Notes: a model not told the origin generated them from the letters alone. A DNA stretch of 64,000 nt from an uncultured Burkholderiales bacterium (GCA_903822825.1 CAIJQQ010000049.1:1-64000); one strand, 5' to 3'; positions 37,871-47,141 are shown, numbered from the stretch's first letter. Made by a program: numbers and translations.

Positions 37871-38761
37871 TCATGCAGAAGGTGATTCTGCCTTCACCTG
37901 AAACTCGCGCCACAACAGGTAAAGCCCGCTGGCCACCACCACTGTGGCGCCCAGCAGCACTGCCCTGTCGGGCACTTGGCCAAAGACCAGCCAGCCGCCC
38001 AGGGTCATGTAAAGGATCTGCTGGTACAGAAAGGGCCCCAGCACTGCCGCCGAGGCAAAGCGGTGAGCTTGCGCGGCGAAGTAATGACCTGCACCACCAA
38101 ACAGACCTGCGAGTGCAAGCATCAGCCAGTGAAACCCGGTGCTGGGTGTTTGCCAGGTCCACAATGCAAAAGGGGTCAACACGGCCGTCGACACGGCCGC
38201 AGAGGCCAGTTGCATGGTGGCTGGGTGTTCGGTGCTGGCCAGGTGGCGCGTGAGCAGGTTGAACAGGGCGTAAAGCACAGCGTTGCCCGCCGAAAGCAAA
38301 ATGGCTGGGTGAAATGTCTGGCTGCCTGGCTGGATGATGATCAACACCCCTATGAAGCCTGCTGCGATGGCCACCCAGCGGCGCCCATCCAACTGCTCGC
38401 CCAGCCACCAGGCTGACAACATCGCAATCAGTATGGGCACGGAAAATTGCATGGCCCCGGTTTCGGCCAGTTGCAGGTATTGCAGGGCCCAAAAATTCAG
38501 GCCGGTCATGGCGGCCAGCATCATGCCGCGCACCACTTGCAGCCGTGGTTGACGCCAGCGCACCAGTTCCCTGCCCATGCTCGGGGCAAAGACCGCTACC
38601 GAAAACAGCGAATGCGTCAAAAAGCGCAGCCATACGACCTGCAGCACTGGAATACTCAATACCAGCCATTTGGCAGTGGTGTCGAGCACCGCGAACATGA
38701 GCGTGGTCAGGGTGATCAGGCCGATGCCGATCCGTCGGTGGCGGGCGCTGTGTCTGAGCAT
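37871..38761 (-). CDS. DMT-superfamily (EamA) transporter
   Basis: The 296-residue inner-membrane protein has two EamA repeats and about ten membrane segments (for example GLITLTTLMFAVLDTTAKWLV at the start of repeat one and AILLSAGNAVLYALFNLLTR at the start of repeat two). Drug/metabolite transporters of this kind export amino acids, nucleotides or similar small molecules; the substrate cannot be told. I use the ATG at 38761 rather than a longer frame that runs into mpl. It starts five bases after the mpl stop, so both are likely in one transcript. Confidence 0.87.
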   Translation of the reverse strand: MLRHSARHRRIGIGLITLTTLMFAVLDTTAKWLVLSIPVLQVVWLRFLTHSLFSVAVFAPSMGRELVRWRQPRLQVVRGMMLAAMTGLNFWALQYLQLAETGAMQFSVPILIAMLSAWWLGEQLDGRRWVAIAAGFIGVLIIIQPGSQTFHPAILLSAGNAVLYALFNLLTRHLASTEHPATMQLASAAVSTAVLTPFALWTWQTPSTGFHWLMLALAGLFGGAGHYFAAQAHRFASAAVLGPFLYQQILYMTLGGWLVFGQVPDRAVLLGATVVVASGLYLLWREFQVKAESPSA

Positions 38762-38766
38762 GAGGC

Positions 38767-40137
38767 TCAGCCGAGTTGCAAGGCTTGCAGCAGTTTGGCG
38801 TGAATCCCACCAAACCCACCATTGCTCATGCACAACAGGTGGTCGCCGGGTTGCACTTGCGCCAGCACCTGCACGATCACTTCTTCAATGTTGGCACCCA
38901 CTTGCGCTCTTGTTCCCATGGGTTCAAGGGCGGCGACAGCGTCCCAGTCCAGACCGCCCGAGTGGCAAAACGCCAGATCTGTTTCTTCCAGGCTCCAGGG
39001 CAGCTGGGCCTTCATGGTGCCCAGCTTCATGGTGTTGCTGCGCGGCTCGAAGATGGCCAGGATGCGCGCATTGCCCACTTGGCGGCGCAGGCCGTTGACG
39101 GTGGTGCGGATCGCGGTGGGGTGGTGGGCAAAGTCGTCGTACACGGTGATGCCTTGCACTCTACCGCGCACTTCCATGCGGCGTTTGACGTTTTCAAAAG
39201 TGGCCAGGGCTTGCGCGGCCTCGGCGGCAGCCACGCCCACATGGTCGGCGGCGGCGATGGTCGCCAGTGCGTTGAGCTGGTTGTGCACGCCGCCAATGGC
39301 CCATTGCATTTCAGCCACGGGTTTTCCAGCCCGCAACACTTTGAAGTGCGAGGGCTCGCCTTCGGCCACAAAATCGCTCACCACGCTGCCAAATGTGCGT
39401 ACTTCACTCCAGCAGCCTTGGCCCAACACGCGCGTGAGGCTCTCCTCGAGCCCGTTGATGACCACCCGGCCTGTGCCGGGCACGGTGCGCACCAGGTGGT
39501 GGAACTGGCGCTCGATCGCGGCCAGGTCGTCAAAGATGTCGGCGTGGTCGAATTCGAGGTTGTTCAGGATGGCCGTGCGCGGGCGGTAATGCACGAACTT
39601 GCTGCGTTTGTCGAAGAAAGCGGTGTCGTATTCATCGGCTTCGATGACGAAGTACTGCCCTGCGCCCAAGCGTGCCGAGACACCGAAGTTCAGTGGCACG
39701 CCGCCGACCAGAAAGCCGGGTTGCAAACCGGCTTGTTCCAGCACCCAGGTGAGCATGGACGTGGTGGTCGTTTTGCCGTGGGTGCCAGCCACCGCCAGCA
39801 CATGCTGGCCTTGCAGCACGTGCTCGGCCAACCATTGCGGGCCGCTGGTGTAGGGCGCGCCAGCGTCCAAAATCGCCTCCATCAGCGGAAACTTCGGAGC
39901 GCTGTCAGGCTGTCGCGCGCGGCTGACCACGTTGCCGATCACGAACATGTCGGGTTTCAAGGCCATTTGGCTTGCGTCAAAGCCTTCGATCAGCTCAATG
40001 CCCAAGGCGCGCAGTTGGTCGCTCATGGGGGGGTAGACGCCCGCGTCGCAGCCGGTGACTTTGTGTCCGGCTTCGCGGGCCAGGGCAGCCAAGCCACCCA
40101 TGAAAGTGCCGCAAATGCCAAGAATATGAATGTGCAT
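38767..40137 (-). CDS. mpl: Murein peptide ligase Mpl
   Basis: The 456-residue Mur-ligase relative joins the recycled tripeptide L-Ala-D-Glu-meso-DAP to UDP-MurNAc, bypassing MurC, MurD and MurE. It starts MHIHILGICGTFMGGLAALA, typical of Mpl, and has [14 protein letters not shown] (ATP loop, about 113), EADEYDTAFFDKRSKFVHY and YDDFAHHPTAI. The frame stays open to 40767 in the opposite direction of two other genes, but the ATG at 40137 is the family start and has taaaat eight bases upstream. Confidence 0.95.
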   Translation of the reverse strand: MHIHILGICGTFMGGLAALAREAGHKVTGCDAGVYPPMSDQLRALGIELIEGFDASQMALKPDMFVIGNVVSRARQPDSAPKFPLMEAILDAGAPYTSGPQWLAEHVLQGQHVLAVAGTHGKTTTTSMLTWVLEQAGLQPGFLVGGVPLNFGVSARLGAGQYFVIEADEYDTAFFDKRSKFVHYRPRTAILNNLEFDHADIFDDLAAIERQFHHLVRTVPGTGRVVINGLEESLTRVLGQGCWSEVRTFGSVVSDFVAEGEPSHFKVLRAGKPVAEMQWAIGGVHNQLNALATIAAADHVGVAAAEAAQALATFENVKRRMEVRGRVQGITVYDDFAHHPTAIRTTVNGLRRQVGNARILAIFEPRSNTMKLGTMKAQLPWSLEETDLAFCHSGGLDWDAVAALEPMGTRAQVGANIEEVIVQVLAQVQPGDHLLCMSNGGFGGIHAKLLQALQLG

Positions 40138-40176
40138 GGGCAATGATTTTAGAGGGCGCGTGCACAATCCCAGTCC
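40138..40176. promoter_or_regulatory. Compact divergent promoter, mpl and the gene at 40177
   Basis: Only 39 bases separate the two ATGs. On the minus strand taaaat (complement of 40146-40151) ends eight bases before mpl; on the plus strand cacaat (40163-40168) ends eight bases before the other gene. Both mRNAs would be leaderless or nearly so, and the two polymerases could not bind at the same time. Confidence 0.5.
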
Positions 40177-40764
40177 ATGAGCGAGCTTGCCATTGAAATT
40201 GCCGCCACCGCCGCCCGGCTGGTGGTTGAAGAAGGCCTGTCTTTTGGGCAAGCCAAACACCGCGCCCTCAAGGCGCTGGGTTTGCCCGGGCGCACCGCTT
40301 TGCCCGGCAACGACGAAGTGGAGGCGCAGGTGCGCGAGTACATCGCGCTGTTTTGTGCCGACACCCAGACGGGAGAGTTGCTGGCCCTGCGCGAGCACGC
40401 ATTGCTTTGGATGCGCCGCTTGCAGGCATTTCGCCCGCATTTGACTGGCGCTGTTTGGCTGGGCTGGGCCACACGTTTGACGGACATCGACCTGGCGCTC
40501 TTTTGCGACGATGCCAAGTCGGCAGAAATTGAGCTCATCAATCAGAACCAGCGCTACGAGGTCCAGACAGTTCGGGGCATGCACGGCAAGGACATCGACG
40601 TTTTGAGCTTGCACAGTTTTTGTCCGGGCCTGGACGAAGACATTGGGGTCCATTTGCGGGTCTACGATCTGGACGACTTGCGCGGTGCCTTGCAGCCCGA
40701 CGCACAAGGCCGCGCTCCGCGCGGGGGCATCGAGGCGCTGGAGCGGTTGCTGGGTGCCGCCTGA
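40177..40764 (+). CDS. Conserved hypothetical protein, nucleotidyltransferase-like
   Basis: I do not recognise a named family for this 195-residue soluble protein. The first 60 residues look helical (SELAIEIAATAARLVVEEGLSFGQAKHRALKAL). The middle, WLGWATRLTDIDLALFCDDAKSAEIELINQNQRYEV (about 93-130), has the look of a small nucleotidyltransferase core with spaced acids, but a full active-site motif is not clear. It is divergent from mpl with a shared 39-base promoter, and 12 bases before a TlpA-like gene. Similar genes beside mpl occur in related genomes as far as I recall. No signal peptide or membrane segment is seen. Confidence 0.7.
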   Translation: MSELAIEIAATAARLVVEEGLSFGQAKHRALKALGLPGRTALPGNDEVEAQVREYIALFCADTQTGELLALREHALLWMRRLQAFRPHLTGAVWLGWATRLTDIDLALFCDDAKSAEIELINQNQRYEVQTVRGMHGKDIDVLSLHSFCPGLDEDIGVHLRVYDLDDLRGALQPDAQGRAPRGGIEALERLLGAA

Positions 40765-40776
40765 CACAATCGGACC

Positions 40777-41325
40777 ATGACTGAACTTTCCAACGATTCC
40801 ATCACCGAGCGCCGACGTTGGCTAATGGCCGCTGGCGCAGCAGCCGCGGCTGCTGGCGCAGGCCTGGCCTGGTGGCGGTTGCACCCACAAGAGGCACTTC
40901 CCGATGCTGTTCAGGCCTTGTGGAATCAGCAATTTCAGACGCCGACGGGCGAGACATTGCCTCTGGCGACTTTCAGGGGCAAGCCTTTGTTGCTGAATTT
41001 TTGGGCGACCTGGTGTCCACCTTGTGTGGAAGAGTTGCCCATGATCGAGGCTTTCTGGCGCGAACATGCTTACCAGGGCTTGCAAGTGCTGGGATTGGCC
41101 ATTGACCAGCCCAGTGCGGTCAGGCGTTTCCTCGAACGGCAGCCCTTGGCATTTCCGGTGGGATTGGCCGGTTTAGGGGGCACAGAGCTTGCAAAGTCGC
41201 TGGGTAATGAGACTGGTTCGTTGCCATTTTCTGTGTTTTTAGCGACAGATGGACGTATCTTCGCGAAAAAACTAGGGCAGTTGGCCCGAGAAGATCTTGT
41301 GGGGTGGTTTTCGGCGGCTGTATGA
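40777..41325 (+). CDS. TlpA/ResA-family thiol-disulfide oxidoreductase
   Basis: The 182-residue protein has a thioredoxin fold with the redox motif WATWCPPCVEELP (about residue 74). The N-terminus has RRRW followed by an Ala-rich hydrophobic stretch (about 12-30), so it is exported or membrane-anchored, perhaps by the Tat route. Such proteins keep periplasmic cysteines reduced, often for cytochrome c maturation; a ccsA-like gene lies at 50820. cis-Pro is present in GSLPFSVF. A cacaat hexamer ends six bases before the ATG. Confidence 0.88.
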   Translation: MTELSNDSITERRRWLMAAGAAAAAAGAGLAWWRLHPQEALPDAVQALWNQQFQTPTGETLPLATFRGKPLLLNFWATWCPPCVEELPMIEAFWREHAYQGLQVLGLAIDQPSAVRRFLERQPLAFPVGLAGLGGTELAKSLGNETGSLPFSVFLATDGRIFAKKLGQLAREDLVGWFSAAV

Positions 41326-41472
41326 GGGCGGCATAAGGTGGTGCAACCTTTGCATGGCAGAATTTCTTCGCCCTCGCTTACCCGTTTCTTGTGAGATCAT
41401 GCCTTTTCATCGGATTTTCCTTTAAATTAGGGTAAATTCGAAGGATTACATTTTCTGACGCAGGGAGGTCCC
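41326..41472 (+). promoter_or_regulatory. AT-rich gap before accB with likely promoter
   Basis: The 147 bases hold no gene. Between 41400 and 41450 the sequence is AT-rich with taaatt-type hexamers that could serve as -10 elements. A strong ribosome site (gggagg, 41463-41468) precedes the accB ATG, unlike the leaderless pattern of nearby genes. Confidence 0.45.
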
Positions 41473-41922
41473 ATGGATTTGCGCAAACTCAAGACTCTGA
41501 TCGATCTGGTTTCAGAGTCGAACGTCTCTGAACTGGAAATCACCGAAGCTGAGGGCAAGGTTCGCATCGTCAAGAGCGCTGGAGTGGCCGTGGCTGCCCC
41601 CTCAGTGGTGACCGCTCCTGTGGCCGCAGCCCCTCAGGCCGCAGCAGCGCTTGCTCCTCCCGTCGCCGAGACGCCAGCAGTGGCAGTTGGCCATACTGTC
41701 AAGTCACCCATGGTGGGTACTTTTTACCGATCTTCCAGCCCGGGTGCAGCGCCTTTTGTGCAAATTGGCTCGGTGATCAAAGAAGGCGACACCTTGTGCA
41801 TCATTGAGGCCATGAAGATCCTCAACGAGATCGAATCGGACAAATCCGGTACCGTGACCCAAATATTGTGTGAAAACGGCCAGGCGACCGAGTACGGCCA
41901 GCCGCTGTTCATTGTTGAATAA
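41473..41922 (+). CDS. accB: Biotin carboxyl carrier protein of acetyl-CoA carboxylase
   Basis: The 149-residue protein carries biotin for acetyl-CoA carboxylase. The N-terminal domain ([23 protein letters not shown]) is followed by an Ala/Pro-rich linker (about 40-75) and the biotinyl domain with [21 protein letters not shown] and the biotin lysine in [11 protein letters not shown] (about residue 116). accC follows after 16 bases, the usual operon. Confidence 0.97.
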   Translation: MDLRKLKTLIDLVSESNVSELEITEAEGKVRIVKSAGVAVAAPSVVTAPVAAAPQAAAALAPPVAETPAVAVGHTVKSPMVGTFYRSSSPGAAPFVQIGSVIKEGDTLCIIEAMKILNEIESDKSGTVTQILCENGQATEYGQPLFIVE

Positions 41923-41938
41923 ACCAAACGGGAATTTC

Positions 41939-43288
41939 ATGTTCAAGAAAATCCTGGTCGCCAACCGTGGAGAGATCGCATTGAGGATTCAGCGCGCCTG
42001 TCGCGAGTTGGGCGTCAAAGCGGTGATGGTCTACTCAGAGGCGGACAAAGAAGCCAAATACGTGAAGTTGGCGGAAGAAGCTGTTTGTATTGGTCCTGGG
42101 CCTTCGGCTTTGAGTTACCTCAATATGCCTGCGATCATCTCGGCTGCCGAAGTCACCGATGCAGAGGCCATTCACCCAGGGTATGGTTTTTTGAGCGAGA
42201 ACGCAGATTTCGCCGAGCGTGTTGAAAAGAGTGGTTTTCAGTTCATTGGCCCGACCCCTGAATCGATCCGCATCATGGGTGACAAGGTCTCGGCCAAGCA
42301 AGCCATGATTCGAGCCGGTGTGCCTTGCGTCCCCGGCTCTGAAGGTGAATTGCCCGATGACCCGGTTCAGATTCGCCTCATTGCCAAGTCGGTGGGCTAC
42401 CCCGTGATCATCAAGGCTGCAGGCGGTGGCGGTGGTCGCGGCATGCGCGTTGTGCATACCGAAGCTGCCCTGATCAATGCGGTGCAAATGACCAAGGCCG
42501 AAGCCGGTGCGGCTTTTGGCAATCCTGCGGTCTACATGGAAAAGTTCCTCCAAAACCCGCGCCACATTGAAATTCAGATCTTGGCTGACAAGTTCAAGAA
42601 CGTGGTCTATTTGGGCGAACGTGACTGCTCGATGCAGCGCCGTCACCAAAAAGTGATCGAAGAGGCGCCGGCCCCGGGCGTCCCCCGCAAGCTGATCGAG
42701 AAAATTGGTGAGCGCTGCGTGGCCGCTTGCAAGAAAATCGGCTATCGCGGTGCGGGGACATTCGAGTTCCTCTACGAGAACGGCGAGTTCTATTTCATTG
42801 AGATGAACACCCGCGTGCAAGTGGAGCACCCTGTGACGGAATGGGTTACGGGTGTGGACATCGTCAAGACTCAAATCATGGTGGCTGCAGGCGAGAAGTT
42901 GCCTTTCACGCAAAAGCAAATCCAGATCCGGGGCCACGCCATCGAGTGCCGTGTGAACGCCGAAGACCCGTTCAAATTCACGCCTTCGCCCGGCCGCATC
43001 ACGTCCTGGCACATGCCCGGCGGCCCAGGCGTGCGGGTGGACTCGCACGCGTACAACAATTACTTTGTTCCGCCGAACTACGACTCGATGATTGGCAAGC
43101 TGATCGTGCACGGCGATACCCGTGAGCAGGCCTTGGCTCGGATGCAAACGGCACTGGCCGAGACCGTGATCGAAGGCATCAGCACCAACATCCCGCTGCA
43201 CCGCGAGTTGATGGTGGACGCCAAGTTCATGGCCGGTGGCACGAACATCCACTACCTTGAGCATTGGCTGAGCCAACACAAGCGCTGA
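41939..43288 (+). CDS. accC: Biotin carboxylase subunit of acetyl-CoA carboxylase
   Basis: The 449-residue ATP-grasp enzyme carboxylates biotin on AccB. It starts [17 protein letters not shown] and shows [12 protein letters not shown] (ATP loop, about 162), the catalytic region [47 protein letters not shown] (about 280), and [14 protein letters not shown]. An upstream in-frame extension overlaps accB and is not used. Acetyl-CoA carboxylase makes malonyl-CoA for fatty acids; accA and accD are not in the window. Confidence 0.98.
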   Translation: MFKKILVANRGEIALRIQRACRELGVKAVMVYSEADKEAKYVKLAEEAVCIGPGPSALSYLNMPAIISAAEVTDAEAIHPGYGFLSENADFAERVEKSGFQFIGPTPESIRIMGDKVSAKQAMIRAGVPCVPGSEGELPDDPVQIRLIAKSVGYPVIIKAAGGGGGRGMRVVHTEAALINAVQMTKAEAGAAFGNPAVYMEKFLQNPRHIEIQILADKFKNVVYLGERDCSMQRRHQKVIEEAPAPGVPRKLIEKIGERCVAACKKIGYRGAGTFEFLYENGEFYFIEMNTRVQVEHPVTEWVTGVDIVKTQIMVAAGEKLPFTQKQIQIRGHAIECRVNAEDPFKFTPSPGRITSWHMPGGPGVRVDSHAYNNYFVPPNYDSMIGKLIVHGDTREQALARMQTALAETVIEGISTNIPLHRELMVDAKFMAGGTNIHYLEHWLSQHKR

Positions 43289-43303
43289 ACGCCGGGCTGA
43301 ACC

Positions 43304-44191
43304 ATGTTTGAACTTTGCTTGCTGTGTCCGGAAGAACGGGTAGAAATCCTGAGCGATGCGCTTGATGCCCTGGACGCCTTGAGCGTGTCGGTGGAGGATG
43401 CGGATGCCCAGACGCCCGCCGAGCAGGCTTTGTTTGGGGAGCCCGGCATGCCTGCTCCCAAAGACGGCTGGCAGCGCTCACGCGTGGTGGCCTTGTTTGC
43501 CGTTGAAGCATCGGCCCAAGAGGCCCGCGAATTACTGGCTGCGCAAGACTTCTTTGGTGAGTGCCAGTTGTTGGGCATTCGCAAAGTTGAAGACCAAGAC
43601 TGGGTGCGTTTGACGCAGTCGCAATTTGCACCAGTCGACATCACGCCCGACTTCTGGGTCGTGCCAACTTGGCATGAGCCGCCAGCTGCAGCTAAGCAAG
43701 TCATCCGGCTGGACCCTGGGCTGGCCTTTGGCACCGGCACCCACCCCACCACCCGCATGTGTTTGCGCTGGATCGCTGGGCATGACCTGCAAGGCCAGCG
43801 CGTGCTGGATTACGGCTGTGGATCGGGTATTTTGGCGATCGGTGCGGCCAAGTACGGGGCCACCCGCATCGATGCGGTTGACATCGATGAAGCTGCCGTG
43901 ACGTCCACGAAGCTCAACGCGCAAGCCAATGCGGTGGTCCTGAATGCCGGTTTGCCTGAGTTGGCCCAAGGCACGTACCAGACCGTGTTGGCCAACATCT
44001 TGGCCACGCCGTTGAAGGTGCTTGCGCCTTTGCTGTGCGCGCATGTGCAGACGGGCGGGCACTTGGTGCTGGCCGGCATTCTGGAGCGTCAGGCGCAAGA
44101 GCTTCAGCAGGCCTATGCGCCCTGGATCGCTCTGAACGTTGCCGATTCGCAGGATGGCTGGATCCTGATGACGGCGACCAAGGCTCAGTGA
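43304..44191 (+). CDS. prmA: Ribosomal protein L11 methyltransferase
   Basis: The 295-residue enzyme trimethylates ribosomal protein L11. The N-terminal substrate domain is followed by LDPGLAFGTGTHPTTRMCL (about 140), the SAM motif VLDYGCGSGILAIGAAKYGA (about 167), and VLANILATPLKVLAP, the N-[IL]-L motif. It follows accC by 15 bases, a common order in this group. Confidence 0.96.
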   Translation: MFELCLLCPEERVEILSDALDALDALSVSVEDADAQTPAEQALFGEPGMPAPKDGWQRSRVVALFAVEASAQEARELLAAQDFFGECQLLGIRKVEDQDWVRLTQSQFAPVDITPDFWVVPTWHEPPAAAKQVIRLDPGLAFGTGTHPTTRMCLRWIAGHDLQGQRVLDYGCGSGILAIGAAKYGATRIDAVDIDEAAVTSTKLNAQANAVVLNAGLPELAQGTYQTVLANILATPLKVLAPLLCAHVQTGGHLVLAGILERQAQELQQAYAPWIALNVADSQDGWILMTATKAQ

Positions 44192-44226
44192 TCTGACCTG
44201 CACTCTGCGCGCCCTACAATCCACGC

Positions 44227-45135
44227 ATGAGCTGGATCACCCGTTGCCCTGATTGCGACACCGTTTACAAAGTGGCCTCTGAACAACTTCAGCAGGCCCA
44301 CGGCTGGCTGCGCTGCGGCACATGCCAGCATGTGTTTGACAGTGCGGGGCGCGTGGTCGCTGCTGATGTCATTCCCACACTGATTGACCGCGTCAACGTC
44401 GGAGCCCCACAGCTTGGTCGAGTGGATCTTGAGCGTTTGCTGCACAAGGAGTCGCCCGGTCCAGTGGTGGCTGCTTCCGTGGCGCCCCTGCCTGTCGAGC
44501 CGCCCTTGGCTGGTGTGGCTGTCAACGAAGCTGAACCTTCTCCCATTGCGGCATTTGAGGACGCACTGCAGTCTTTCAAGCTGCCCGATCTGCCTGCTGC
44601 GCCCCAAGCAGCCCCAGATGTGCTGGCCGCAGGCGGTGCTTCTTTGGATCTGCTCGCGCCAGCAATAGCAGTGAACCGCCGCCCTTCCAAACTGTCCATT
44701 GCTGTGGCTTGTCTGTTGGCGCTGATCTTGGTGTTTCAGCTCTTGTTGGCTTGGCGGTCCACGATGTGGATGCATTGGCCCCAGCTGGGGCGTGTGGCGT
44801 TGCAGTGGTGCGGCACACCGGTTTGCCGTGCCCAGTGGCAACCGCCGTTGTCATTGTGGTCTCTGCAAGTGCAGCCTTTGGAGCTGGACGGTGCAGGGCA
44901 CCGCCTGAGTTGGACATTGGGCCATGCGACATCAGCGCCTTTGGCCGTACCGGACTTGGTGTTGACGCTGCTCAACCCGCAGGGCCAAGCTGTTTCTTCT
45001 CAGCGCTTGACCTCGTCCATGACAACGGCCCCGGCCTTGCTGGGTGCGGGTCAGGTCTGGCAGGGCTCGCTGCGCGTGGATTGGGCGCCAGACATGGATG
45101 CCAGCCGCGCTCAGCTGCGCCTTGTGACACGCTGA
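44227..45135 (+). CDS. Zinc-ribbon / DUF3426 membrane protein
   Basis: The 302-residue protein begins with an MJ0042-type zinc ribbon: TRCPDCDTVYKV and LRCGTCQHVF give the CxxC...CxxC set (residues about 7-38). After a Pro/Ala-rich linker comes one membrane segment (about 160-180, AVACLLALILVFQLLLAW) and a DUF3426 domain likely in the periplasm, ending in VDWAPDMDASRAQLRLVTR. Function is unknown. It often follows prmA in Burkholderiales. tacaat ends six bases before the ATG, with ctgacc 16 bases further up as a possible -35. Confidence 0.88.
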   Translation: MSWITRCPDCDTVYKVASEQLQQAHGWLRCGTCQHVFDSAGRVVAADVIPTLIDRVNVGAPQLGRVDLERLLHKESPGPVVAASVAPLPVEPPLAGVAVNEAEPSPIAAFEDALQSFKLPDLPAAPQAAPDVLAAGGASLDLLAPAIAVNRRPSKLSIAVACLLALILVFQLLLAWRSTMWMHWPQLGRVALQWCGTPVCRAQWQPPLSLWSLQVQPLELDGAGHRLSWTLGHATSAPLAVPDLVLTLLNPQGQAVSSQRLTSSMTTAPALLGAGQVWQGSLRVDWAPDMDASRAQLRLVTR

Positions 45136-45151
45136 ATTCGAATATCCGAAA

Positions 45152-45187
45152 AAAAGCCCCAACGCCATTGAAGGTGTCGGGGCTTTT
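45152..45187. terminator. Bidirectional terminator between convergent genes
   Basis: aaaagccccaacgcc and ggtgtcggggctttt pair around a short loop, with A and T runs on both sides. It can end the plus-strand zinc-ribbon gene and the minus-strand H1-like gene. Confidence 0.88.
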
Positions 45188-45209
45188 GGGCTAACGCCTA
45201 AACGCTGGA

Positions 45210-45677
45210 TCAGGGCTTGGCGGCCGAAGGAAACGGCCACGCAGCTTGAGGATTCAGAGTGGTTTGCGCAGCAGGGGCAGCGGGTGCTTTGGCGGCCTTT
45301 TTCGCAGCGGGCTTTTTAGCCGCTTTTTTGGCCGCAGGCTTTTTAGCTGCAGGCTTCTTGGCGGCAGCTTTCTTCGCTACGGCCTTTTTCGCTGCGGCTT
45401 TTTTGGCTGCTGGCTTTTTAGCGGCTACGACTTTTTTAGCTGCTGGCTTTTTAGCGGCGACGGCTTTTTTGGCCGGTGCAGCTTTTTTCGCTACGGCTTT
45501 TTTAGCTGCTGGCTTTTTAGCGGCGACGGCTTTTTTGGCCGGTGCAGCTTTTTTCGCTACGGCTTTTTTAGCTGCTGGCTTTTTGGCAGCGACGGCTTTT
45601 TTGGCCGGTGCGGCTTTCTTTGCTACAGCTTTCTTTGGGGCAGCTTTTTTCGCTGCTGCTTTTTTTGCAGTTGCCAT
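45210..45677 (-). CDS. Histone H1-like lysine/alanine-rich DNA-binding protein
   Basis: The 155-residue protein is made almost only of Lys, Ala, Pro and Val, like the C-terminal tail of eukaryotic histone H1 and bacterial H1-like proteins (BpH1, HctB type). Such proteins bind DNA without sequence preference and compact the nucleoid. Three perfect 22-residue repeats (KKAVAKKAAPAKKAVAAKKP plus AA) cover residues 15-80. The last 25 residues are different, with Gln, Trp and Phe (TTLNPQAAWPFPSAAKP). I place the start at MATAKKAAAK (45677), since aaggagaaa lies just before it; a longer frame adds six residues. DksA at 8768 has a tail of the same kind. Confidence 0.87.
   Translation of the reverse strand: MATAKKAAAKKAAPKKAVAKKAAPAKKAVAAKKPAAKKAVAKKAAPAKKAVAAKKPAAKKAVAKKAAPAKKAVAAKKPAAKKVVAAKKPAAKKAAAKKAVAKKAAAKKPAAKKPAAKKAAKKPAAKKAAKAPAAPAAQTTLNPQAAWPFPSAAKP
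45438..45635 (-). repeat. Three 66-base tandem repeats inside the H1-like gene
   Basis: Three in-frame copies of a 66-base unit encode the same 22 residues. The nucleotide copies are nearly identical, which suggests recent expansion by slippage or recombination and makes length variation between strains likely. Confidence 0.85.
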
Positions 45678-45869
45678 GGTTTTCTCCTTGATCAAGTTGA
45701 AAAATCAACGGAAGGGAAACACTCTGTGCATGTTGGAGAGCACAAAGCGATCCATGGTGCTGAGGCCGGCCTCAACACCATGAACGGGGGAAAGCCACAC
45801 TCCATAGCTGCTGATGCAGATATGGGGTGTGGCTCATAAGATGTCTTCATGTGAAAGGTAATCAGGGGA

Positions 45870-47000
45870 TCAATCCCAAGAAAGTGCGCCGCCGGATTGG
45901 TATTCGATGACCCGTGTTTCGAAGAAGTTGCGCTCTTTCTTCAGGTCGATCATCTCGCTCATCCATGGAAACGGGTTTTCCTCGTTCGGGAAGAGCTCTT
46001 CCAGGCCAATTTGGGTGGCTCGGCGATTCGCGATGTAACGCAAATAACCTTTGAACATCGATGCGTTCATGCCCAAGACGCCGCGCGGCATGGTGTCTTC
46101 GGCATAGCGGTATTCGAGTTCGACCGCGGTGATGAACAAAGCCTTTATTTCGGCTTTGAACTCGGCAGTCCACAGCTGGGGGTTTTCCAGCTTGATGGTG
46201 TTGATCAGGTCAATGCCGAAGTTGCAATGCATGGACTCGTCGCGCAGGATGTATTGGTACTGTTCCGCGGCGCCGGTCATCTTGTTTTGACGACCCAAAG
46301 CCAGAATCTGCGTGAAGCCCACGTAGAAGAACAGACCTTCCATCAGGCAAGCGAAGACGATCAGCGATTTGAGCAACGTCTGGTCTGCTTCCTGAGTGCC
46401 GGTGTTGAAGTTGGGGTCCATGATCGCGCTGATGAACGGGATCAGAAACTCGTCTTTGTCGCGAATCGACTGTACTTCGTTGTAGGCGTTGAAAATTTCG
46501 CTTTCGTCCAGACCCAATGATTCCACGATGTATTGGTAAGCATGGGTGTGGATCGCTTCTTCAAACGCCTGGCGCAGCAAGAACTGACGGCACTCAGGTG
46601 CTGTGATGTGGCGGTAGGTGCCCAACACGATGTTGTTGGCGGCCAGAGAATCGGCGGTCACGAAAAACCCGAGATTGCGCTTGACGATGCGGCGCTCGTC
46701 TTCGGTCAGACCGTTGGGGTCTTTCCACAAGGCAATGTCCCGATTCATGTTCACTTCCTGCGGCATCCAGTGGTTGGCGCAGGTGGCGAGGTATTTTTCC
46801 CAAGCCCATTTGTATTTGAAGGGCACCAACTGGTTGACATCGGTCTGTCCGTTGATGATGCGCTTGTCGGCTGCAGTCATCCTGCGTGGGCTGGACGTTG
46901 ATGAGGGAGTCGATGCGGCGGCCGATGCAGGTGCTGCATCGCCGAAAAAGGGCACTGCGGGCTGCAATGCAGGTTTGACTTGATCGTCCCAGGACAACAT
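45870..47000 (-). CDS. nrdB: Class Ia ribonucleotide reductase, beta subunit
   Basis: The 376-residue protein is the radical-generating subunit that supplies deoxynucleotides together with NrdA. The di-iron and radical site is clear in [14 protein letters not shown] (Glu, His and, four residues on, the radical Tyr; about 155-165), with further ligands in the region EGLFFYVGF and [10 protein letters not shown] (Glu/His helix). About 40 N-terminal residues are Ala/Ser/Pro-rich. The last residues are SGGALSWD; the end is normally the NrdA-binding tail. The gene lies 141 bases downstream of nrdA with a hairpin between them. Confidence 0.96.
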   Translation of the reverse strand: MLSWDDQVKPALQPAVPFFGDAAPASAAASTPSSTSSPRRMTAADKRIINGQTDVNQLVPFKYKWAWEKYLATCANHWMPQEVNMNRDIALWKDPNGLTEDERRIVKRNLGFFVTADSLAANNIVLGTYRHITAPECRQFLLRQAFEEAIHTHAYQYIVESLGLDESEIFNAYNEVQSIRDKDEFLIPFISAIMDPNFNTGTQEADQTLLKSLIVFACLMEGLFFYVGFTQILALGRQNKMTGAAEQYQYILRDESMHCNFGIDLINTIKLENPQLWTAEFKAEIKALFITAVELEYRYAEDTMPRGVLGMNASMFKGYLRYIANRRATQIGLEELFPNEENPFPWMSEMIDLKKERNFFETRVIEYQSGGALSWD

Positions 47001-47090
47001 AAAAAATTCCAGTTCTTAAATTATGAAAGCATGTGCGTGAATTGCAAAGCAGTGTTTCATTTTCCGCGCATGCAATGACGTGAAGTGTTG

Positions 47091-47139
47091 TTCAATTGCA
47101 TCGCACTGCTCATGTGCAACTGCAGCGCAATGCATTGAA
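47091..47139 (-). other. Long imperfect stem-loop between nrdA and nrdB
   Basis: ttcaattgcatcgcactgc (47091-47109) and gcagcgcaatgcattgaa (47122-47139) are complementary over about 18 positions with few mismatches, around a 12-base loop. It starts three bases after the nrdA stop on the transcribed strand. There is no U run, so it may protect or process the nrdA mRNA or partly stop transcription rather than end it. Confidence 0.6.
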
Positions 47140-47141
47140 AC

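Noticed and set aside
38767-40767. Extended mpl frame of 666 codons
   Set aside because: The first 210 codons are antisense to the gene at 40177; the Mpl family start is at 40137.
45210-45695. CRISPR-like or satellite repeat
   Set aside because: The repeats are in-frame coding repeats of an H1-like protein, without spacers.
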